This document shows, in pieces, positions 59,711 through 64,000 of a stretch of DNA of 64,000 nucleotides (positions within the stretch are counted from its first letter, which is position 1; each line of letters begins with the position of its first letter). The translations under genes and the position numbers were made by a program. The stretch is from Bolinopsis microptera (lineage: Eukaryota; Ctenophora; Tentaculata; Lobata; Bolinopsidae): NCBI RefSeq assembly GCF_026151205.1, contig NC_087072.1, positions 23,825,603 through 23,889,602 on the forward strand, written 5' to 3'. The notes below the pieces were generated by a model, which was not told the DNA's origin, ran no database searches, and saw only the letters and a list, made by a program, of their open reading frames with translations.

Positions 59711-62700
59711 CTGTGTTTTATTAAGGAAATATAACCCGCAATGGAAAAGTTTTTCTAAAATTTCAGAAATTTCGATTGTTTAAAACTGCAAGCCTGGTAG
59801 CCCAATTTTTCTTGGACGAATTTAGATCGACTAGTTTTAGGTCTTTCGCTCATCCAAAGTAGAGATAAGCAAAGAATGGGCATAGTTTAAGATGTTCTGT
59901 TAATCCAGAGTAGAGATTAACAAAACATTACAATTAGCGAAAAGTTTTTGCCTGAGCATTTTTGATCCGTCTACCAACATGAATTCTAGAGTAGCGAACT
60001 CTATGCAGCATTAGTAAGTCAGTAATCAGTAAGTTTGTGTAAGTCTGGGTCAGTTAGCTGTAATTGTATGTTAATCTGTCAATGATCTGACAAATAAAAC
60101 TATTGCGATAACGAACAATAAAACTATTGTGCAGGTTGCCAGGTGAACGGATTTGCTTACACATAACACCCACGTCTTAAAATTTGTTGGTAATTACTGA
60201 TTGTACTATAATTTAGTTGAAACTTTAACCTGGCTTACATTCCTCATTCTGGTATTACCAGACTTCTGTCAAATTTATTCTCTGACAACATTAATCATAT
60301 TTATCCGTATGTGAGATTTCAGTGGCAAATAAGTAAAAGTGGTCCTCTTTAGATTGATAATAATTGTGCGGCGCTTAATGATTTTATCACACAAAGTATA
60401 TTTTTCAACAGCGAGTGTAATGTTTTGCGACGTACGCGCGTGCGCACCATGTGAATTTTCCATATATATTTATTGTTTATAAACAATAAATATTATATCT
60501 TTTTAAAACCTAAGCCAATTAACTTCGTCTTTTTCTCAGCTAACAGCTAAGGGGCTGATCATTTACATAATCGGTATCCAGGGGACATCAAATACTGATG
60601 AGTGATGATGGTATAATTCCTAAGCTATAGCCGTGTGTAAACTTGCTGATGTACGGCCACGGGGGTGCAAGTTAACATATGACTTTTAAACGTAATGTGA
60701 GATATGTGAATGGTGCCTATACTAGTATAACCTTGGTTCCGCCTGCTATGAATATACGATCATCCTAAAGAATGAATTAACGATTTTAAATTTTCATCGA
60801 GAGACATTCACTAGTAAAATGTCTTCTAATGTATAAATATTTGTTTGGTAGTTGATACTGATAGTATTAACTATTATTGGAAAAGTGAGTAAATCTAAGG
60901 TTCCGTTTATTTAATAATGAAGGTCACGATCGTCTCTGGTAAAATTGAAAATATCTAGAAATAAAACAAAATATCAAATTATGCAAGTAGAATCATTCAT
61001 TAAACTTAAAGTTAATATGATATAAGCGGATCTATAATAAAAGTTTGCGTAAAATGAAAACTTTTGAATGATATGTACTGAATCATGAAAATAATAAATA
61101 TACAAAAAATCGCCTTCAGATAAATTGCCTTTATCCGGTATAGATCAGGATATGATATAACAATAAGAATATCACATGACAAATTACAATGGCCCATGGC
61201 GATAGGCCACATCACACATGGGATTATATTGGATGCAGGACGTGAGCCGTGAGGTTGGTAGTTATACTGATCGGAGGGAAATTGTCATTCCTGGCCTGTT
61301 CGTGTGATTCAACTCCATGATTTACTGGCGCAAGCAAACTGGGAACTAAATAATTTATTGGAATTTATTCATATGAATTGATAGGATCGACAAAAGTCAA
61401 AGTTTGTCGTGACCCGTGACCGGGTGACTTGTTATCGGAAATTGGTAACATGTGTACTTAAAGTAACCTGCACACGGTCAATAGTAGCGTGCTAAGTCAA
61501 ATTTGAATTCATTTATTGAATGCGCTGCTCTTATCCACCAAGGACGAAATATTTGTTCACGGACACAAGAAAGATAATGTTATGCTGAACTTCGCCTGAT
61601 TGCTTGAAACGGTAGCAGAAATAATCAGATTGAGACAGAGGAGGGTGGTTTGCTAGAGAAGTACTGGAAAGTGGAACAGCAAATGGTAAGGGAGTTCCTT
61701 AGCACAAAATTAAACCTCCGGCTAGTTCTCAGTTCTCATACCAATCCAACTAATCGGCATGTCCGGGTTCCAGGAGCAATTCTCAGCAAAGGCCTCTGAT
61801 TTGCCGAGAAATTTCGACTCTCACGCTTTTTTCCCGGCCCGTTCCACTTGCCAGTTTCAATATTATAAGGACCTAAAACCCACTAATCGACACGTCTGGA
61901 GATGGGCCATGCCAGATTATTAAGGCCTCTCGAGAACGCGACAGTGATACTGATTTCTTGATTAAACTTGAGGATTTTATCCTAAATTAACGAGATCTAG
62001 ATATTATCATCTTATCATGTATCTCGGGCGCTGTAATTTATTAAAATTGAAGTGTGTCAGTGTGTTTAAGACCACTAAACCGTGATTGTAACACCGTAAC
62101 ACTAACAGCAAACAGTGTCACTGACACGATATCAACTTTACTAAAAGTACGATGTCCGGATGTCATGCTCGTAGTTGTTTACTTTTAGTGAATTGCAATT
62201 TTATACTAACGGCAACACCATAACTTTTGTCACGATATCGTTGGCGAATTTACAACATCGCCGAGAAATTATAAATATCGTTTTCATCCATTAAATTAAA
62301 GTCTCGCATAGATTTCAGAAAAAATTATGACACCAATGTTGAATTTCAGACGTCGGCCTAGTGCACAGTTTTTCAGTCACCTGTGAGCTTGAATCCCAAA
62401 CTTTGTTAGTTTCATGTTTTGGTCACAAAATTTAAATTTAAATTCAATCATGGTTTTGTGTGCTGTTTGTAAGATTAGTCTCACTCCATGTACCATACAT
62501 GCACCATGCATATATGTAGTGCATGTAGTGGGCCTGTCTAGTGTCTATACCTTTAAATTTAAAGGCAATGATGACCTTGTTTATAAAGGAGTAATCTCCG
62601 TTCGCCCACGTCATTCAGCAGTGAAGATATCAAATTTTCTAGTCTGTCTTAAAATACTGATTCCAGTCTTCATCGTGAGAAGAGTGTGACTGTGAGTTTG

Positions 62701-62892
62701 CATGTTGATTAGTTTCTCTTAGTCTTTACAAATCACGTTATCATTGTAGCAACCAGTAAGAATTTGTGCTTGAGGATAAATTTAAAACAATAGTGATAAT
62801 CAAAGTTACACTGTACATGTGATTATTTTCGCTGTTTTTCGTTCTGAATTTTCGCTCTGAAAAGATCCTTGTTTTCAGTTACCGTAGTAGAG
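59711..62892. other. Intergenic or long intron, no exon seen
   Basis: About 3.2 kb of AT-rich DNA between the V-ATPase exons (minus) and CIMIP1 (plus). I looked for minus-strand exons encoding the glycine-rich first helices of subunit c and saw none. No RNA gene was recognised. Confidence 0.45.
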
Positions 62893-63758
62893 ATGGCAAA
62901 CTTTGTTGCCAGGGACGACATTTGGTAAGTCCTTATCGATTTACAAATACGATTAAGGCTAGGTATGCATTTATCACATTTGAGCCGCTTTGACTGTAAA
63001 ACGTTAATTTCAATGCCTCCCCCTTTTTTATTTATAAAGAGATGTCAAATTAAACCATTTTTGTCCCAAACGCCGTGATCGTTAAGTTATTGAATATACA
63101 GGAAGATCCACATCAACAGAGAAAGCACAGCATCTAAAAGTTGGAAAACCAAATGGGGATTCTTAACGAGTGAATATCAGGAGGTGACTACGATTTCTAG
63201 ATTGCTTAATATTAACACACGACACTAAACATTTAGAATCAGCAAGACTATAAGTATAACTGATTTCTACTGGTATAAATAATTCAAAGAGTACAATATT
63301 CAATTTCGATCTCGCCTAGATGTTCGATAACAGTAAGACAATGAGGGAAAATGCCAAGCCGAAGACAGTATTTCCTCCGATCGAAGATGGCAAACCCCTA
63401 GTGCAAAGTGGTTCAAAAATTGTCCCAAAAACTGCTGCCCAGGTAAATTAAGTGATATTAGCTTTTTATTGTTTGTGCATCCTTTCAAATAGCACTTGTT
63501 TCAATTTTCATAGAAAAAATTAATCGTTAAAATATTTAGTCCTCAATTTTAATACTTTAATGACTAATCCCATCTTTTTATGGCACATGATAGACATAGT
63601 TGTGACCCAGTTGACCACCATAGATTTAATTTCAGTGCATAGGGTGGAAAGTGGGGACAGAACAACGTCTCAACCCGTTTGGAAATGCTGCAAACGAAGC
63701 AAAACCACGACAGAATCTCGGCGCAAAACTAGGCTGGCCAAAGGAGGCTCTTTTGTAA
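62893..63758 (+). CDS. CIMIP1: CIMIP1 (C20orf85-like) ciliary microtubule inner protein
   Basis: Four exons with consistent phases: 62,893-62,924, 63,102-63,183, 63,320-63,442 and 63,636-63,758; about 119 residues. The start NFVARDDIWKIHI and KTKWGFLTSEYQE mirror the GQDEIWK and NWGFLTTPFEE blocks of human C20orf85. The C-terminus has GWKVGTEQRLNPFG and ends LGWPKEALL, like the CWPKQGVH end of the human protein. C20orf85, now named CIMIP1, is a protein of the lumen of axonemal doublet microtubules. The first ATG follows an in-frame region consistent with a short leader. Confidence 0.8.
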
Positions 63759-64000
63759 GATAATTTTAATGACAGCAACGAACTTTAATAGAACATTGCT
63801 AGTAATATACATGATGATTTTAGTTGAAATTCATTCTTGGAGATTGAATCATTGATGCATTATGCATGTAAATTATGCTTGTCTTTACATAAAACTAGCT
63901 AACTCTACTTTTATATTGATGTTATAACCACAAAGATGTGTTCTGAATTTATAATGTCAACTTGATCGTCGGTTGTTTCTCCATGATTGCTTTATTCTAA

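Overview
The window is nuclear DNA of an animal. Genes are split by many short GT-AG introns, intergenic DNA is AT-rich, and several gene families are metazoan: a Slingshot cofilin phosphatase, thrombospondin type-1 (TSR) exons, thyroglobulin type-1-like repeats, an LHFPL-like tetraspan protein, and the ciliary genes OFD1 and CIMIP1. Repeats are plentiful: LINEs, hAT, piggyBac-like and Mutator-like insertions, and minisatellites. An aquatic invertebrate, possibly a cnidarian or another early-branching animal, fits. The species cannot be fixed from the sequence alone, and no bacterial or viral genes were recognised.

Region by region. 1-18.8 kb is repeat territory. It holds a decayed LINE (A) split by a nested insertion, a tandem array of five TSR exons built as a 1,241-bp higher-order repeat, GC-rich fold-back repeats, and two near-identical LINE pieces (B and C) beside an older relic (D). 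19-25 kb carries a gene for an SNM1/Artemis-like protein that has lost its metal-binding residues, then an LHFPL-like gene. 25.7-26.8 kb is a decayed hAT transposon with intact 8-bp target duplications. 28-33 kb is a full Slingshot-type gene. 34.8-36.4 kb is a small secreted protein with two thyroglobulin type-1-like modules. 37-42.1 kb has promoter-like E-box repeats, a large GGGA microsatellite, a membrane-anchored LRAT/NlpC-like gene broken by a hAT MITE, and a small proline-directed-site protein with two possible first exons. 42.8-50.5 kb (minus strand) is OFD1, with an intronless sushi-domain gene nested in one intron and four minisatellites at or near its splice sites. 51.6-53.8 kb is a second LINE family. 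55-58.1 kb is a coiled-coil gene with a TSNAXIP1_N-like domain. 59.1-59.7 kb is the 3' part of a V-ATPase proteolipid gene, and 62.9-63.8 kb is CIMIP1.

Three genes in the last 21 kb (OFD1, CIMIP1 and probably the TSNAXIP1_N-like gene) belong to families tied to cilia, flagella or sperm. The observations most worth a second look are the catalytically dead SNM1/Artemis-like protein, the minisatellites seeded at OFD1 splice junctions, the TSR exon array, and the MITE caught inside a coding exon. Exon borders were read by eye from splice consensus and reading-phase arithmetic. No searches were run.
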